A DNA stretch of 64,000 nt from NCBI RefSeq assembly GCF_019422935.1, contig NZ_JAHZCJ010000008.1, forward strand, positions 47,622 through 111,621, given 5' to 3'. How positions within the stretch are numbered: position 1 is the first letter of the stretch; every line of letters starts with the position of its first letter. Source of the stretch: Desulfovibrio sp. (GTDB taxonomy: Bacteria; Desulfobacterota; Desulfovibrionia; Desulfovibrionales; Desulfovibrionaceae). The notes below the pieces were generated by a model. It had not been told where the DNA came from. It was given only the letters and a program-made list of their open reading frames with translations, and ran no database searches. Shown here one piece after another: positions 1-9,069 of this stretch. A program made the position numbers and the translations under genes.

Positions 1-1932
1 AATGCTGCCAAGCCCGGCTTCGCAGAGATGCTGGCAAAACAGGGGCGTAACCATATCAAGCACGCCCAGAACAGCGCCGTCCATATCCCAGGCCGTGTGC
101 AGCAGCGCATCCGCATAATGGCCCAGCAGCCAGGGCCAGACAGTGCCCTGATGGTAGGCGGCATCACGGCTCTCGCCATTGCCTTCGTACCTGCCTTTGT
201 AAGCGGCGGCGTCAGGGGCAAGGGTGCGCAGGCCAAAGGGCGTGAGCAGCCTGTTTCGCACACATTCCACAACCTGCGGCTGAAAATCGTCTGCAAGCAC
301 CGCATGCGGCAGGGAAACGGCAAATATCTGATTGGGACGCACGCTTCGGTCAAGCTGCCCATTGCGCCACACATCACCCAGATAGCCGCCCGCCTCGGTT
401 GTCCAGAAGCGGCGCAAAAACGCATCGCGCATGGCGGCGCGCTGGCGCTCGCCCGTGAGCAGCGGCTCCTGAAATGCGGCGGCAAGGCTGTCTGCAAAGG
501 CAAGGGTGTTATACCAGAGGGCGTTGATTTCCACGGGGCAACCGTGCCGGGGAGTGACCGGGCAGCCGTTTACCTGGGCATCCATCCAGGTGAGCTGAGT
601 GTGGGCGTCGCCCGCATGCAGCAGGCCCTCGGCATCCACAAAGATGCCCATGCCCGGCCCCTTGCGGTAGCCCTTGATGATGGCTTTCAAAGCATCCCAG
701 GCATGTTGCCTCGCCCAGGCCAGGCCATCGGGAACGACGGCAAGTGCCTGTTGCAGGGCAAAGGCATACCACAGGGATGCGTCTACTGTGTTGTAGGCAT
801 GCCCGCCCGATTCCGAAAACATGTTTGGCACAAGGCCATTGCGGATATGCCGCCCCACCTCGGCCAGAACGCGCAGGCCAAATTCTTCGCGTCCAGCATA
901 AAAAGTCAGGCCCGGCAGGCTGATGAGCGTGTCGCGCCCCCAGTCGTCAAACCAGGGATACCCGGCAATCACGGAGGCTCGGCCCGAAGGCGTCGTGATG
1001 CAGAACTGGCCGCCAACCTGCGCCAGTTGCCCTGCAAGGCCGCCGCCCGCAAGGTGGGCATCTGTGCGGGCGCGGCTCTCCGTCTCCCACAGGGCGCGCA
1101 GGTTTTCGCCGCAGGCTTCCGTGCCAGCCGCCACATACACGTAGCCGCCCTGCGGCAGCGGTGGCAGAGCTATTTCAAGCGTACCTGGCATGAAAAGGTC
1201 TTCACTGTCGTCAAAACCGCGCTCGCGCTCTTCAAAATATTCCACATTGCGGCACCAGTCCGGCTCGGCCAGAAAACTGGCGGCAGCGTGAGGCCCGCAC
1301 TTTTCGCTGGTCGCCGCGCTCTCGGCATTTACAGCCTTCGCGCAAGCCTTGCCGGAATCCCCGGCGGCCTGAATATACATGGGTGGCAAGCTTTCATACG
1401 GACGGATGGAAAAACCACCGGGCACGGCAACGATATCTGTCCGCAGGGCCGGGTTAGCCCGCGTGAGCGCATGAATATTGCGGTAAGCAAGCAAGGGCTT
1501 GATGCGCAGAGTGAGCGGAGGGATATCCTCCGGCCCGCGCAGTTCATAGCGCACCAACAGCAGGCTTTTATCCCGCGCGAGCAGTACCTCGCGGTTCAGG
1601 CTGACTTCGCCCACCCGATAGGTGCTTTGGGGCCACTGATCGAGCTGAAAGGCTTCAAGATACTCGTGCCCGTTGGGATAAAGCGTGCCGGGATGCTGAC
1701 GGGTGGAGAAAAAGAATTCCCTGCCGCCGCCGCACACCGATTCCTCAAAGGCAGAAAGCAGCACATGACGACCGTACGGGGTGTTGACCACAAGCAGGCC
1801 GTGATATTTGCGCGTGTTGCAGCACAAAATGCTGCTGCCGGAGCAGTCGCCATTTTCGTTGGTGAGCAGCCACTCCCGGTGCAGCGCCCTGCGTGTATTT
1901 TGGCAAGCTGCCTTGTCAAAGCTGAACCGCAT
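1..1932 (-). CDS. Glycogen debranching enzyme (amylo-alpha-1,6-glucosidase), 3' end outside window
   Basis: The reverse strand is open from an ATG at 1932 through all 644 codons to the window edge, so the C-terminus is missing. The N-terminal part reads CCNTRKYHGLLVV, typical of the archaeal/bacterial glycogen debranching N-terminal domain. The glucosidase part has WFDDWGRDT (about residue 320), the catalytic-domain signature of the GDE C-terminal family, and later NALWYNTLAFAD. The family hydrolyses alpha-1,6 branch points of glycogen in the cytoplasm. An AGGAGG four bases before the ATG fixes the start. No partner gene is visible inside the window. Confidence 0.9.
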   Translation of the reverse strand, partial: MRFSFDKAACQNTRRALHREWLLTNENGDCSGSSILCCNTRKYHGLLVVNTPYGRHVLLSAFEESVCGGGREFFFSTRQHPGTLYPNGHEYLEAFQLDQWPQSTYRVGEVSLNREVLLARDKSLLLVRYELRGPEDIPPLTLRIKPLLAYRNIHALTRANPALRTDIVAVPGGFSIRPYESLPPMYIQAAGDSGKACAKAVNAESAATSEKCGPHAAASFLAEPDWCRNVEYFEERERGFDDSEDLFMPGTLEIALPPLPQGGYVYVAAGTEACGENLRALWETESRARTDAHLAGGGLAGQLAQVGGQFCITTPSGRASVIAGYPWFDDWGRDTLISLPGLTFYAGREEFGLRVLAEVGRHIRNGLVPNMFSESGGHAYNTVDASLWYAFALQQALAVVPDGLAWARQHAWDALKAIIKGYRKGPGMGIFVDAEGLLHAGDAHTQLTWMDAQVNGCPVTPRHGCPVEINALWYNTLAFADSLAAAFQEPLLTGERQRAAMRDAFLRRFWTTEAGGYLGDVWRNGQLDRSVRPNQIFAVSLPHAVLADDFQPQVVECVRNRLLTPFGLRTLAPDAAAYKGRYEGNGESRDAAYHQGTVWPWLLGHYADALLHTAWDMDGAVLGVLDMVTPLFCQHLCEAGLGSI

Positions 1933-2575
1933 ACGGCCTCCTTGGCGCCCATATGGAGCGCGACGGCGAATGCTGCGGAAAGACGAAGGGCGCAATCGCC
2001 GCCTGACCGCCAGACGATGCTGGGCGGCCCAAGTTGCGGCAATGCTTGCGGAAGGGGTACGGCGGAAAGGGCGCAGAGAGAAACTGAAACAGCCGAACCT
2101 CTGACCGCGAAAACCGCAACAGAAAAACATTTAAGAAAATAAAGGCGTTCTCTGTTTTTACAGCTTTACCTTATCCCATTATTTTTTGGCTGTCGAGCGC
2201 GCGCTACTTTTGTTTTCAGGTTTATCGCCTTAACGATGCGCCAAACACGACATATCTGTTAGTTGGCTAATAATACATGAAGAATTTGACCAATCTGAAG
2301 TAATCATGTGAGCATCACGTTACAATCACGCAATTTATCGTGACGGCCTGAACAGGCTCACAATGCTTTGCTGATAAACCCGTCGCAAGTACTCATAGCT
2401 GATTACAACTGCCGCGCAAGGCCGGATGGTTATAACGCAGCCCTGCGACCCTTGCTGGATTGCGTCTGCTTGCGCCAATGCGCGGCCCGACGATACTGGG
2501 GGCTTTTTCTTTCTTCATTTTTAGGGTACGCTTGTTCGTTGCTCATAATATTTGCATACCTGACGGGGGTAGTTC
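1933..2575. other. Intergenic region between the divergent debranching-enzyme and liv genes
   Basis: This 643-base gap is AT-richer than its flanks around 2100-2350 and must carry both divergent promoters. It holds the phased ATCAYG repeats listed separately. A TAATAT hexamer at 2546-2551 is a possible -10 for livK, but I see no convincing -35. No open frame here looks like a gene. Confidence 0.5.
2303..2342. promoter_or_regulatory. Helically phased repeats upstream of livK, putative operator
   Basis: ATCATG (2303), ATCACG (2314) and ATCACG (2325) start exactly 11 bases apart, and a looser ATCGTG follows at 2337. One-turn spacing is typical of binding by a tandem regulator dimer. The regulator is unknown. 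The resemblance to the window's Pho boxes (shared GTTACAAT) is partial. Confidence 0.4.
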
Positions 2576-3697
2576 ATGAAAGCACTTGGTCGTTGGCTTG
2601 GGGCTCTGGCCCTTACCCTGCTCGTGCCCGTTGCGGCGCTGGCTGGTGACATCAAGGTTGGCCTTATGTGCCCGCTTACGGGCAAATGGGCCTCCGAAGG
2701 CCTGGATATGAAGAACATCGTTACCCTGCTGGTTGACGATGTGAATGCCAAGGGCGGCATCAAGGGCCGCAAGATTCAGCTGGTTGTCGAAGACGACGCG
2801 GGCGACCCGCGCACTGCCGCTCTGGCCGCGCAGAAGCTTGCTTCCGCCGGTGTTGTGGCCGTTATCGGCACCTACGGCTCCGCCGTGACCGAGGCCAGCC
2901 AGAGCATTCTGGACGAGGCGGAACTGGTGCAGATCGGCACAGGCTCCACCAGCGTGCGCCTTACGGAAAAGGGCTTGAAACTCTTTTTCCGCACCTGCCC
3001 GCGTGACGACGCGCAGGGCAAATCCGCCGCCGAAGCCATCAAGAAGGGCGGCTACAAAGCCGTGGCCCTGCTGCACGACAATTCTTCGTATGCCAAGGGC
3101 CTGGCGGAAGAGACCAAGGCAGTGCTTGAAAAAGACGGTACAAAAGTGGTGTTTTACGATGCTCTTACCCCCGGAGAGCGCGACTACACCGCCATTCTGA
3201 CCAAGCTTAAGGCTGCCAATCCCGACCTCGTGTTCTTTACCGGTTACTACCCTGAAACCGGCATGCTGTTGCGGCAGAAAAGAGAAATGGGCTGGAACGT
3301 TCCCATGATGGGCGGCGATGCCGCTAACCATCAGGATCTGGTCAAGATCGCCGGTAACGAAGCCGCTACGGGCTATTTCTTCATCAGCCCGCCGCTGCCG
3401 CAGGATATGGACACGCCTGAAGCCAAGGAATTCCTCAAGGCCTTCAAGGCCAAGTACAATACCGTGCCTGTTTCCGTGTGGGCCGTGCTGGCTGGCGATG
3501 CTTTCAAGGTTATCGAAGGCGCGCTTGAAGCTGGCAAGGATACTCCCAAGGAAATGGCCGCATGGCTCAAGGAACTCAAGGGTATGCCCGGTCTTTCCGG
3601 CAACCTTGGTTTTGACGCCAAGGGCGACCGCGTGGGCGAGTTCTACCGCACCTACAAGGTTGACGCCACGGGCAACTTCGTTTTGCAGCCCAAGTAA
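2576..3697 (+). CDS. livK: Branched-chain amino acid ABC transporter, periplasmic substrate-binding protein
   Basis: The 373-residue product starts with a Sec signal peptide (residues 1-23, cleavage after VAALA). The mature protein is a type I periplasmic binding protein of the Leu/Ile/Val family: KVGLMCPLTGKWASEG at the N-terminus, VIGTYGSAVTEA near 100, and FFTGYYPETGMLLRQ near 220. It would capture branched-chain amino acids or related ligands for the permease encoded directly downstream. A GGGGGT ribosome-binding site precedes the ATG. A strong hairpin separates it from livH, which probably allows higher expression of the binding protein. The exact ligand cannot be read from sequence. Confidence 0.93.
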   Translation: MKALGRWLGALALTLLVPVAALAGDIKVGLMCPLTGKWASEGLDMKNIVTLLVDDVNAKGGIKGRKIQLVVEDDAGDPRTAALAAQKLASAGVVAVIGTYGSAVTEASQSILDEAELVQIGTGSTSVRLTEKGLKLFFRTCPRDDAQGKSAAEAIKKGGYKAVALLHDNSSYAKGLAEETKAVLEKDGTKVVFYDALTPGERDYTAILTKLKAANPDLVFFTGYYPETGMLLRQKREMGWNVPMMGGDAANHQDLVKIAGNEAATGYFFISPPLPQDMDTPEAKEFLKAFKAKYNTVPVSVWAVLAGDAFKVIEGALEAGKDTPKEMAAWLKELKGMPGLSGNLGFDAKGDRVGEFYRTYKVDATGNFVLQPK

Positions 3698-3797
3698 TGC
3701 GGTGCGGTCATAAGCCGCGCCCATGATGCACAGATACACGCCTGGGGCATAAATACCCCGGCGAAAAGCGCAATCCCCTCGAGGACGCGTTCATTAC

Positions 3798-3827
3798 GGC
3801 GGGCGACCGGTATCCCGGTCGCCCGCC
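3798..3827 (+). promoter_or_regulatory. 13-bp perfect hairpin between livK and livH
   Basis: GGCGGGCGACCGG at 3798-3810 pairs perfectly with 3815-3827 across a TATC tetraloop. No U-tract follows, so it is more likely an mRNA-stabilising or partial attenuation structure than a full terminator. This position, just after the binding-protein gene, is classic for differential expression in ABC transporter operons. Confidence 0.7.
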
Positions 3828-3854
3828 AAATGCCGAGTACCAACGCCGAACATT

Positions 3855-4760
3855 ATGGAACAATTTCTCCAACAGCTTTTGAACGGCCTGGCCGTGGGCG
3901 GCATCTATGCGCTTGTGGCGCTGGGCTACACCATGGTGTATGGCGTGCTCAAGCTCATCAACTTTGCCCACGGCGACCTGTTTACCATTGGCGCCTATCT
4001 GGGGCTTACCCTGCTTGTCAGCTGCAATATGGCGGGCGCGCTCAATCCCTTTTTGGCTGTAGCCGCCGTTTTTGTCATGGTGGCCCTGCTTGTGGCGATT
4101 ATTGGCTTTTTGCTTGAGCGCACGGCATATCGCCCGCTGCGCAACGCCAACCGCCTCTCGGCTGTGGTTTCCGCCCTTGGCGCATCCATATTTTTCCAAA
4201 ACGCGGTCATGCTGATCTACGGCGCGCGCTTTTACGTTTACCCCGACTATCTGCGCCCCAACTTTACGGTGAGGATGCTTGGCCTTGAAGTGCCCGGCGT
4301 GCGCCTGCTGGTTATCGCGGCCAGCGTTGTGCTGATGCTCGGCCTCTGGGCCTTTATCCAGCGCACCCGCACAGGCGCGGCCATTCGTGCCGTGGCCATC
4401 GACCCCGGCGCTGCGCAGCTTATGGGCATCAATGTTGACCGCATCATCTCGCTAGTCTTTCTTATCGGCCCCGGCCTTGGCGGCGCGGCGGGTCTGATGG
4501 TGGGCATCTATTACGGGCAGATCGACTTTACGATGGGCTGGTCTTACGGCCTCAAGGCCTTTACAGCCGCCATCCTGGGCGGCATCGGCAACATCCCCGG
4601 CGCCATGCTGGGCGGGCTTTTGCTCGGCGTTATCGAAGCCCTGGCCGCAGGTTACATAGCCATTGCCTGGAAGGATGCCATCGCCTTTCTGGTGCTCATT
4701 CTCATTCTGATTATCCGACCCACTGGCATTCTGGGCGAGCGCACGGCGGACAAACTATGA
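3855..4760 (+). CDS. livH: Branched-chain amino acid ABC transporter permease LivH
   Basis: A 301-residue polytopic inner-membrane protein of the LivH family. It begins MEQFLQQLLNGLAVGG and carries the family stretch YTMVYGVLKLINFAHGD (about 25-41), followed by hydrophobic helices. Near the C-terminus AFTAAILGGIGNIPGAMLG is the cytoplasmic loop that contacts the ATPases. It overlaps livM by four bases (ATGA), indicating translational coupling. With LivM it forms the membrane channel of the transporter. Confidence 0.95.
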   Translation: MEQFLQQLLNGLAVGGIYALVALGYTMVYGVLKLINFAHGDLFTIGAYLGLTLLVSCNMAGALNPFLAVAAVFVMVALLVAIIGFLLERTAYRPLRNANRLSAVVSALGASIFFQNAVMLIYGARFYVYPDYLRPNFTVRMLGLEVPGVRLLVIAASVVLMLGLWAFIQRTRTGAAIRAVAIDPGAAQLMGINVDRIISLVFLIGPGLGGAAGLMVGIYYGQIDFTMGWSYGLKAFTAAILGGIGNIPGAMLGGLLLGVIEALAAGYIAIAWKDAIAFLVLILILIIRPTGILGERTADKL

Positions 4761-5728
4761 AAAAACTTCCGTGCAATTTTGCCGTGTATGCGGCTGCGGG
4801 CCTTTTTTTGTGCGCTCTGCCGCTCTTTTGCAATGCCTACTGGCTTGACGTGTGCGTGAGCATTGGCCTCTACGCCCTGCTGGCCCTTTCGCTCAATGTT
4901 ATTCTGGGGCAGGCGGGCATATTCCACATGGGGCACGCCGCCTTTTTTGCGGTGGGCGCATACACCACCGCCATTCTCAACACTGTCTGCCACTGGCCCG
5001 TGCTGTGGGTCATGCCGCTCTCCGGCGCGGCGGCGGCTATTTTCGCCCTTATTGTGGCCCGCCCCATCATCCACCTGCGCGGCGACTATCTGCTGATCGT
5101 CACCATCGGCATTGTGGAAATAGTGCGCATTGCGCTTATTAACGATGTTTTCGGCCTCACGGGCGGCGCCAACGGCATTTTCGGCATCAGTCGCCCCATG
5201 TTTTTTGGCTTCAAGATCGTCAAAAGCATGCAGTTCTATTTTCTGGTCTGGGGCATGGTGGGCGTGAGCCTGCTGCTGTTCTACGGCCTGTGGCATTCCC
5301 GCTTTGGCCGCGCGCTGAACTTCATCAAGGAAGACGACGTGGCAGCGGAAGGCTGCGGGGTCAACGTCACCCATTACAAGCTGGCGGCCTTTGTACTGGG
5401 CGCTTTCTGGGCTGGCATGGCTGGCACGCTCTATGCCGCAAAAATGACGACCATTGCTCCGGAATCGTTCAACTTTATGGAATCAGTGATCATCTTTGCG
5501 GTGGTCATACTTTCCGGCGGCAGCCAGCTTGGCGTGCTTATCAGCGCTTTTCTGTTCATTGGCCTGCCCGAAGTGCTGCGCGAATTTTCCAATGCGCGCA
5601 TGCTTATCTTCGGCCTTGCCATGATGGTCATGATGGTCTGGCGGCCCCAGGGACTGCTGCCCCCGAGGCAGCGGCGCTACAAGGTGGATGCGCCGCCAAT
5701 GGCCGCCAGTGACGGGAGGCCCGCATGA
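4757..5728 (+). CDS. livM: Branched-chain amino acid ABC transporter permease LivM
   Basis: A 323-residue polytopic protein homologous to LivM. Diagnostic stretches are LSLNVILGQAGIFHMGH (about 43-59), TGGANGIFGI, and the C-terminal FAVVILSGGSQLGVL coupling loop. It pairs with LivH in the inner membrane. The start overlaps the livH stop and its own stop overlaps the livG start, so livH-livM-livG are translationally coupled. Confidence 0.95.
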   Translation: MKKLPCNFAVYAAAGLFLCALPLFCNAYWLDVCVSIGLYALLALSLNVILGQAGIFHMGHAAFFAVGAYTTAILNTVCHWPVLWVMPLSGAAAAIFALIVARPIIHLRGDYLLIVTIGIVEIVRIALINDVFGLTGGANGIFGISRPMFFGFKIVKSMQFYFLVWGMVGVSLLLFYGLWHSRFGRALNFIKEDDVAAEGCGVNVTHYKLAAFVLGAFWAGMAGTLYAAKMTTIAPESFNFMESVIIFAVVILSGGSQLGVLISAFLFIGLPEVLREFSNARMLIFGLAMMVMMVWRPQGLLPPRQRRYKVDAPPMAASDGRPA

Positions 5729-6495
5729 CCCTGCTGCGCCTTGAAGAAATGAGCAAGATGTTCGGCGGCCTGATTGCCCTGAACGATCTTACCTTTGACG
5801 TGGACGCTGGCAGCATTGTAGGCCTTATCGGCCCCAACGGCGCTGGCAAGACCACGGTATTCAACTGCATAACCGGCAACTATACGCCGGAGTCGGGCCG
5901 CATCTTTTTTGACGGCAAATCCATTGCCGGACTGCGCCCGCACAAGGTGGTAGAACTGGGCATCGCCCGCACGTTCCAGACCATCCGCCTCTTCGGTCGC
6001 CTTTCTGTGCTGGAGAACGTGCTGGCCGGACGGCACTGCCGCATGAAATCCGGCCTGATATCATGCATGCTGCACACGCCGTGTCAACGCAAGGAAGAAA
6101 GAGCCGCCGTTGCCCGCTGCATGGAAGAGCTGGAATTTGTGGGTCTTGCCGATCGCTATACCGAGGGCGCAGGCGGCCTTTCTTACGGCAACCAGCGTTT
6201 GCTTGAGGTAGCCCGCGCCCTGGCCTCCGACCCGCGCCTCGTGATTCTGGACGAACCCGCAGGCGGCATGAACGATCAGGAGACCGCCGCGCTGGTGCAC
6301 ACCATCCGGGCCATCCGCGACAGGGGTATTACCGTGCTGCTCATCGAGCACGACATGCGCCTGGTGATGAAAATTTGCGAAAAACTGGTGGTGCTGGAAC
6401 ACGGCACCATGATTGCCCAGGGCAAGCCCGAAGACGTGCGGCAGGATCCCGCCGTCATCGAGGCCTATCTGGGCGCAGACGACGAAAAGTGGTAA
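5725..6495 (+). CDS. livG: Branched-chain amino acid ABC transporter ATPase LivG
   Basis: A 256-residue ABC ATPase. Walker A is GPNGAGKT (about 36-43), the signature region is LSYGNQRLLEVARAL, and Walker B is LVILDEPAGGMN followed by the H-loop LLIEHDM. The degenerate signature (LSYGNQ instead of LSGGQ) is normal for LivG. The ATG overlaps the livM stop codon. It energises uptake together with LivF. Confidence 0.95.
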   Translation: MTLLRLEEMSKMFGGLIALNDLTFDVDAGSIVGLIGPNGAGKTTVFNCITGNYTPESGRIFFDGKSIAGLRPHKVVELGIARTFQTIRLFGRLSVLENVLAGRHCRMKSGLISCMLHTPCQRKEERAAVARCMEELEFVGLADRYTEGAGGLSYGNQRLLEVARALASDPRLVILDEPAGGMNDQETAALVHTIRAIRDRGITVLLIEHDMRLVMKICEKLVVLEHGTMIAQGKPEDVRQDPAVIEAYLGADDEKW

Positions 6496-6498
6496 GCC

Positions 6499-7209
6499 AT
6501 GTCCCTGTTGCAATTGTCTAATGTGCGCGTGCGCTACGGCAGTGTTGAAGTGCTGCACGGCATCGACCTGAGAGTGGACGAAGGCGAAATCGTCACCATT
6601 CTCGGGGCCAACGGTGCGGGCAAAAGCACCACCTTGCTGTCCATCAGCGGGCTGGTGCGCCCCTTTGAAGGCGAAATCCTTTTTGAAGGACAAAACCTGC
6701 TGCGCCTGCCGAGCCACAAGGTCGTGGGCCTTGGCATTGCCCAGTCGCCCGAAGGGCGGCGCGTTTTCGGCATTATGAGCGTGCTGGAAAATCTGCGCCT
6801 CGGGGCATTCTGCATCGAAGACAAAGCCCGCCGCGAGCGCACGCTGGAATGGATTTTTGATCTTTTTCCGCGTTTGCACGAACGCAAGGATCAGCTCGCG
6901 GGTACGCTTTCCGGCGGTGAACAGCAAATGCTCGCCATAGGCCGTGCCCTCATGGCCGAGCCGCGCCTTCTGCTGCTGGATGAACCTTCGCTGGGCCTTG
7001 CTCCGCTGCTGGTACGCTCCATCTTTGAAACCGTGCGGGCCATCAACAAGAAAGGCGTGACGGTGCTGCTGGTGGAACAAAACGCCCGTGCGGCGCTGAA
7101 GCTTGCCACGCGCGGCTATGTGCTTGAAGTGGGCAGCGTTGTCATGGAAGACCGCGCCGAGAACCTCCTTGCCAATGCCAGCGTGCGCGAGGCATATCTG
7201 GGTGGCTAG
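6499..7209 (+). CDS. livF: Branched-chain amino acid ABC transporter ATPase LivF
   Basis: A 236-residue ABC ATPase starting three bases after livG. Walker A GANGAGKST (about 37-45), signature LSGGEQQMLAIGRAL, Walker B LLLDEPSLGLAP and the LivF-typical VEQNARAAL are all present. The motif SPEGRRVF is characteristic of LivF. Last gene of the liv operon; no clear intrinsic terminator follows. Confidence 0.95.
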   Translation: MSLLQLSNVRVRYGSVEVLHGIDLRVDEGEIVTILGANGAGKSTTLLSISGLVRPFEGEILFEGQNLLRLPSHKVVGLGIAQSPEGRRVFGIMSVLENLRLGAFCIEDKARRERTLEWIFDLFPRLHERKDQLAGTLSGGEQQMLAIGRALMAEPRLLLLDEPSLGLAPLLVRSIFETVRAINKKGVTVLLVEQNARAALKLATRGYVLEVGSVVMEDRAENLLANASVREAYLGG

Positions 7210-7301
7210 GCCAGACGGAACGGCTGCTTTTTTACAAGCGTCCGCAATAGTGCGAGGTTTCCGCGTCGCAACCCGGCTGAAAATTTTTTCACTTCTTTTA
7301 C

Positions 7302-7329
7302 TTGACAGAAAATTGCTTTCAACTATATT
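7302..7329 (+). promoter_or_regulatory. Sigma-70-type promoter for the PxxKW gene
   Basis: A perfect -35 TTGACA (7302-7307) and TATATT -10 (7324-7329) are separated by 16 bases in an AT-rich stretch, about 70 bases before the start codon at 7402. Confidence 0.65.
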
Positions 7330-7401
7330 TTTCCATTCCAACGCGGCGGCATTCCGCCGTTATTTTAGCAATACGGCGCTGCTGCGCATGGAGGTTTTGC
7401 T

Positions 7402-7668
7402 ATGACCCCTCTGGAAAAAGCCACCAAAACCGCTGAAGGCGTGGTGGTCAACGGTTTTGTTCTTTCCCCGGTGGTTGAACAGTGTTCTGGCTGCGACCGC
7501 TTGCGCGAATTTGAAGGCGAACAGTTCTGCTCCAGCTACCCTGTCCCTGCCAAGAAATGGTCTGCTGGGCGCTGCAACTTTGCCACGCACGTGAAGGCCT
7601 CTGTTGCCGCTGCCGCAAAGGTCAACCCTTTGAAGGCGTCCAAGCGCGCCGCCAAGGGTGGCCGCTAG
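7402..7668 (+). CDS. PxxKW family small cysteine-rich protein
   Basis: An 88-residue protein with a compact cysteine cluster (EQCSGCDRL, FCSSYPVPAKKW, GRCNFATH) followed by a basic Ala/Lys tail. The PVPAKKW segment matches the PxxKW family seen in Desulfovibrio-type bacteria. The spacing of four cysteines suggests a small metal-binding or redox fold, but no function is established. It has its own strong promoter and stands apart from the liv operon. GGAGG lies upstream of the ATG. Confidence 0.75.
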   Translation: MTPLEKATKTAEGVVVNGFVLSPVVEQCSGCDRLREFEGEQFCSSYPVPAKKWSAGRCNFATHVKASVAAAAKVNPLKASKRAAKGGR

Positions 7669-7827
7669 GCCAACCAGGCTTACATCGGTTCCGACATGCC
7701 GCTGGCGGTCAGTTTGCGATTTTATCGCAACAGGCCGGTACAACAACGGTCATGCCGGGGCTGAAGACTTTTTCAAGGGGCTGCGCGAGCAGCCTCTTGC
7801 GCGTTGTAACGCCATACGGGAAACCCC

Positions 7828-9069
7828 ATGTTCAAGACACTCGACACCTTGTTGCGCGGGCTGGCCGGGCGGGAAGACCGCGTTGCGGAGCTTCAGGCCG
7901 TACTTACGGCATGCCAGGCCCTTGGCCCGGACAACGGCGGCCAGGGCGAAATGGAAAAGGTGCGCTGCATCACCAACTGGCTCAAGGCCTGCGGTGTAAC
8001 CGCCCTTTCACGCGTTGACGCGCCGGACCCGCGCGTTACCGATGGTCAGCGTCCCAACCTAGTGGCCCGCATCCCCGGCAAAAGCAGCCACACCCTGTGG
8101 CTGTTTGGACATACGGACGTGGTGCCCCCGGGCGACCTCACCGCCTGGACCAGCAATCCATGGCAGGTGCGTCGCGAAGGTGATTTTCTGTACGGGCGCG
8201 GCGTGGAAGACAACCAGCAGGCCATAGTCAGCATGTTGTTGCTGGCGGAAGAAGTGCTCTCGCAGGGCATTACCCCCGAGCTTTCACTGGGTCTTGTTTT
8301 TATGGCTGACGAAGAAACCGGCAGCCTCTACGGCCTGGAGCATCTGCTCAATACTGCCCCGCACTTTTTTAATCCCGACGATCTCTACATCGTGCCGGAC
8401 GCTGGTTCATCCAAGGGCGATGTCATCGAAATCGCAGAAAAAAGCCAACTCTGGCTCAAGGTGCAAACCACGGGCATCCAGTGCCACGGCTCCACACCGC
8501 AAAAGGGACGCAACGCCTTTCTGGCAGGAGCGGACATGGCCCTCTCATGCCATAATGCCCTGCGCTCCGCCTTTGCCGATGCCAATCCCCTGTTTGACCC
8601 GCCCTATTCCACCTTTGTGCCGGGCAAGCACGAAGCCAATGTGCCGAACATCAACACCGTTCCCGGCAATGATGTTTTTTACATTGACTGCCGCCTCCTG
8701 CCCCATGTGGATATGGACAACGTGCTTGCAAAAATGCGCGAAGTGGCCGCCGAAGTGGCGGAAAAGCACACCGTGCAGATACAGGTGAGCGTGGTGCAGC
8801 GGCAGGATGCCACGGCCATACCGCAAACAGGCACCGTCGTTACAGCGCTCAAGGCCGCCATCGCACGCATTTACGGCGTTCAGGCGCAGGCCGTGGGTAT
8901 AGGCGGGGCAACCGTTGCTGCATTTTTGCGGCAAAAGGGCCTGCCCGCCGCCGTTTGGGGCTGCCTTGAAAACACCTGCCACCAACCGGACGAGCGCTCC
9001 TCCATCACCGCTACCATCAAGGATTCGCAGGTGTTTGCCCACATCCTCATGCACGCAGCCCATGTCTGA
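7828..9069 (+). CDS. M20 family metallo-hydrolase (ArgE/DapE/ACY1-like)
   Basis: The 413-residue cytoplasmic product has the M20 metal-site landmarks in order: [10 protein letters not shown] (about 91-100), GRGVEDNQQ and MADEETGS with the catalytic Glu, and the lid-domain ARNAF-like KGRNAF stretch. Family members remove acyl or amino-acyl groups from small peptides and acylated amino acids using two metals, usually zinc. The substrate is not predictable. The 3' end overlaps the mnmG start by eight bases. Confidence 0.88.
   Translation: MFKTLDTLLRGLAGREDRVAELQAVLTACQALGPDNGGQGEMEKVRCITNWLKACGVTALSRVDAPDPRVTDGQRPNLVARIPGKSSHTLWLFGHTDVVPPGDLTAWTSNPWQVRREGDFLYGRGVEDNQQAIVSMLLLAEEVLSQGITPELSLGLVFMADEETGSLYGLEHLLNTAPHFFNPDDLYIVPDAGSSKGDVIEIAEKSQLWLKVQTTGIQCHGSTPQKGRNAFLAGADMALSCHNALRSAFADANPLFDPPYSTFVPGKHEANVPNINTVPGNDVFYIDCRLLPHVDMDNVLAKMREVAAEVAEKHTVQIQVSVVQRQDATAIPQTGTVVTALKAAIARIYGVQAQAVGIGGATVAAFLRQKGLPAAVWGCLENTCHQPDERSSITATIKDSQVFAHILMHAAHV

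Noticed and set aside
28..2142. A 704-codon plus-strand open frame at the left end
   Set aside because: It is antisense to the glycogen debranching enzyme, whose motifs (WFDDWGRDT and others) lie on the minus strand with a good ribosome site. High GC creates long shadow frames.
6061..7341. A 426-codon minus-strand frame over livG/livF
   Set aside because: It runs antisense to two clear ABC ATPases and has no recognisable domain.
8915..9061. N-terminal extension of MnmG by 49 codons
   Set aside because: It overlaps the M20 hydrolase coding sequence; the conserved N-terminus begins at 9062.
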